A stretch of DNA of 7,391 nt, taken from Tannerellaceae bacterium (GTDB taxonomy: Bacteria > Bacteroidota > Bacteroidia > Bacteroidales > Tannerellaceae). The stretch spans positions 1-7,391 of the forward strand of contig JAJBTP010000110.1 in assembly GCA_020860805.1 (NCBI GenBank). Direction: 5' to 3'. Below the pieces are notes generated by a model that did no database searches, was not told the DNA's origin, and saw only the letters and a program-made list of their open reading frames with translations. The position numbers and the translations under genes were made by a program. This document shows, piece by piece, positions 7,301 to 7,391 of this stretch. Numbering within the stretch: position 1 is the stretch's first letter; each line of letters starts with the position of its first letter.

Positions 7301-7391
7301 GGAAAGATGGTTTAAACTCATTGGTTTGTGTGATTTCTGTTTCACTCGCAAAAGCAAGGGGACAGATAAAAGCAAGGGAGATAACCTGAAC

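Larger units (their letters stand above)
6224..7391 (-). pseudogene. Outer-membrane porin of the OprO/OprP type, 5'-partial, two frameshifts
   Basis: This gene enters from the right edge and lacks only its first few codons. The first visible residues are the end of a signal peptide (VQVISLAFICPLAFA, probable cleavage before SETE). A beta-barrel of alternating polar and apolar strands follows, with GRDIGVNLSGGF, YRLGAFTGRRDFEG and GRVEYNFLD, the pattern of phosphate-selective-porin-like proteins. The first break is an A7 tract (6562-6568); eight A's give DPEKKYSFTTMIPAQHITF. The second is an A5 tract (6295-6299), where the frame hits TAG; six A's continue to GQIWLQLQLCLF and TAA at 6224-6226, a textbook last strand ending in Phe. 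The restored visible part is 389 residues. Its place at the head of a urea operon suggests a urea or small-amide channel, comparable to the amide-associated porin FmdC, but the sequence alone does not show specificity. Confidence 0.85.

Overview
The window holds most of one minus-strand operon for urea uptake and hydrolysis. In transcription order, right to left, it reads: an outer-membrane porin cut by the window edge; the complete urea ABC transporter urtA-urtB-urtC-urtD-urtE; and a fused urease gamma-beta subunit gene (ureAB). The urease alpha subunit (ureC) would be expected just beyond the left edge. I see no credible plus-strand gene, RNA gene, CRISPR array or mobile element. Gaps between genes are 3 to 44 bases, so no stretch over 300 bases lacks a gene.

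The organism looks like a member of the Bacteroidota. Genes start after A/T-rich leaders with no Shine-Dalgarno sequence, GC content is around 40% by eye, and the porin carries a signal peptide and a Phe-terminated last beta strand. This assignment is inference, and I cannot name a genus.

The striking point is that almost every gene is broken by very small lesions, while the ancestral reading frame remains easy to follow. The porin has two frameshifts. urtA has one frameshift and one Trp-to-stop change. urtB has one frameshift, urtC two in-frame TAA codons, and urtE one frameshift. urtD has lost its proper stop and carries Asp for the invariant Walker A glycine. All six indels lie in poly-A tracts of the coding strand. 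Changing each tract by one A restores proteins of family-typical length: UrtA 418, UrtB 532, UrtD 251 and UrtE 235 residues, and a porin ending in Phe. UrtC is 355 codons long if its stops are read through. Only ureAB is open end to end.

In an intact version, the porin would admit urea through the outer membrane, lipoprotein UrtA would bind it, UrtB/UrtC would form the membrane channel and UrtD/UrtE would supply ATP hydrolysis. UreAB with UreC would then split urea to ammonia and carbamate. As read, the transporter is either decaying in a lineage that may keep urease (as in host-associated bacteria under relaxed selection), partly rescued by slippage at the A-tracts, or distorted by homopolymer sequencing errors. 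The substitutions (Trp to stop, Walker A Gly to Asp, two TAA codons) are not explained by homopolymer error alone, which favours real decay for at least part of the damage.
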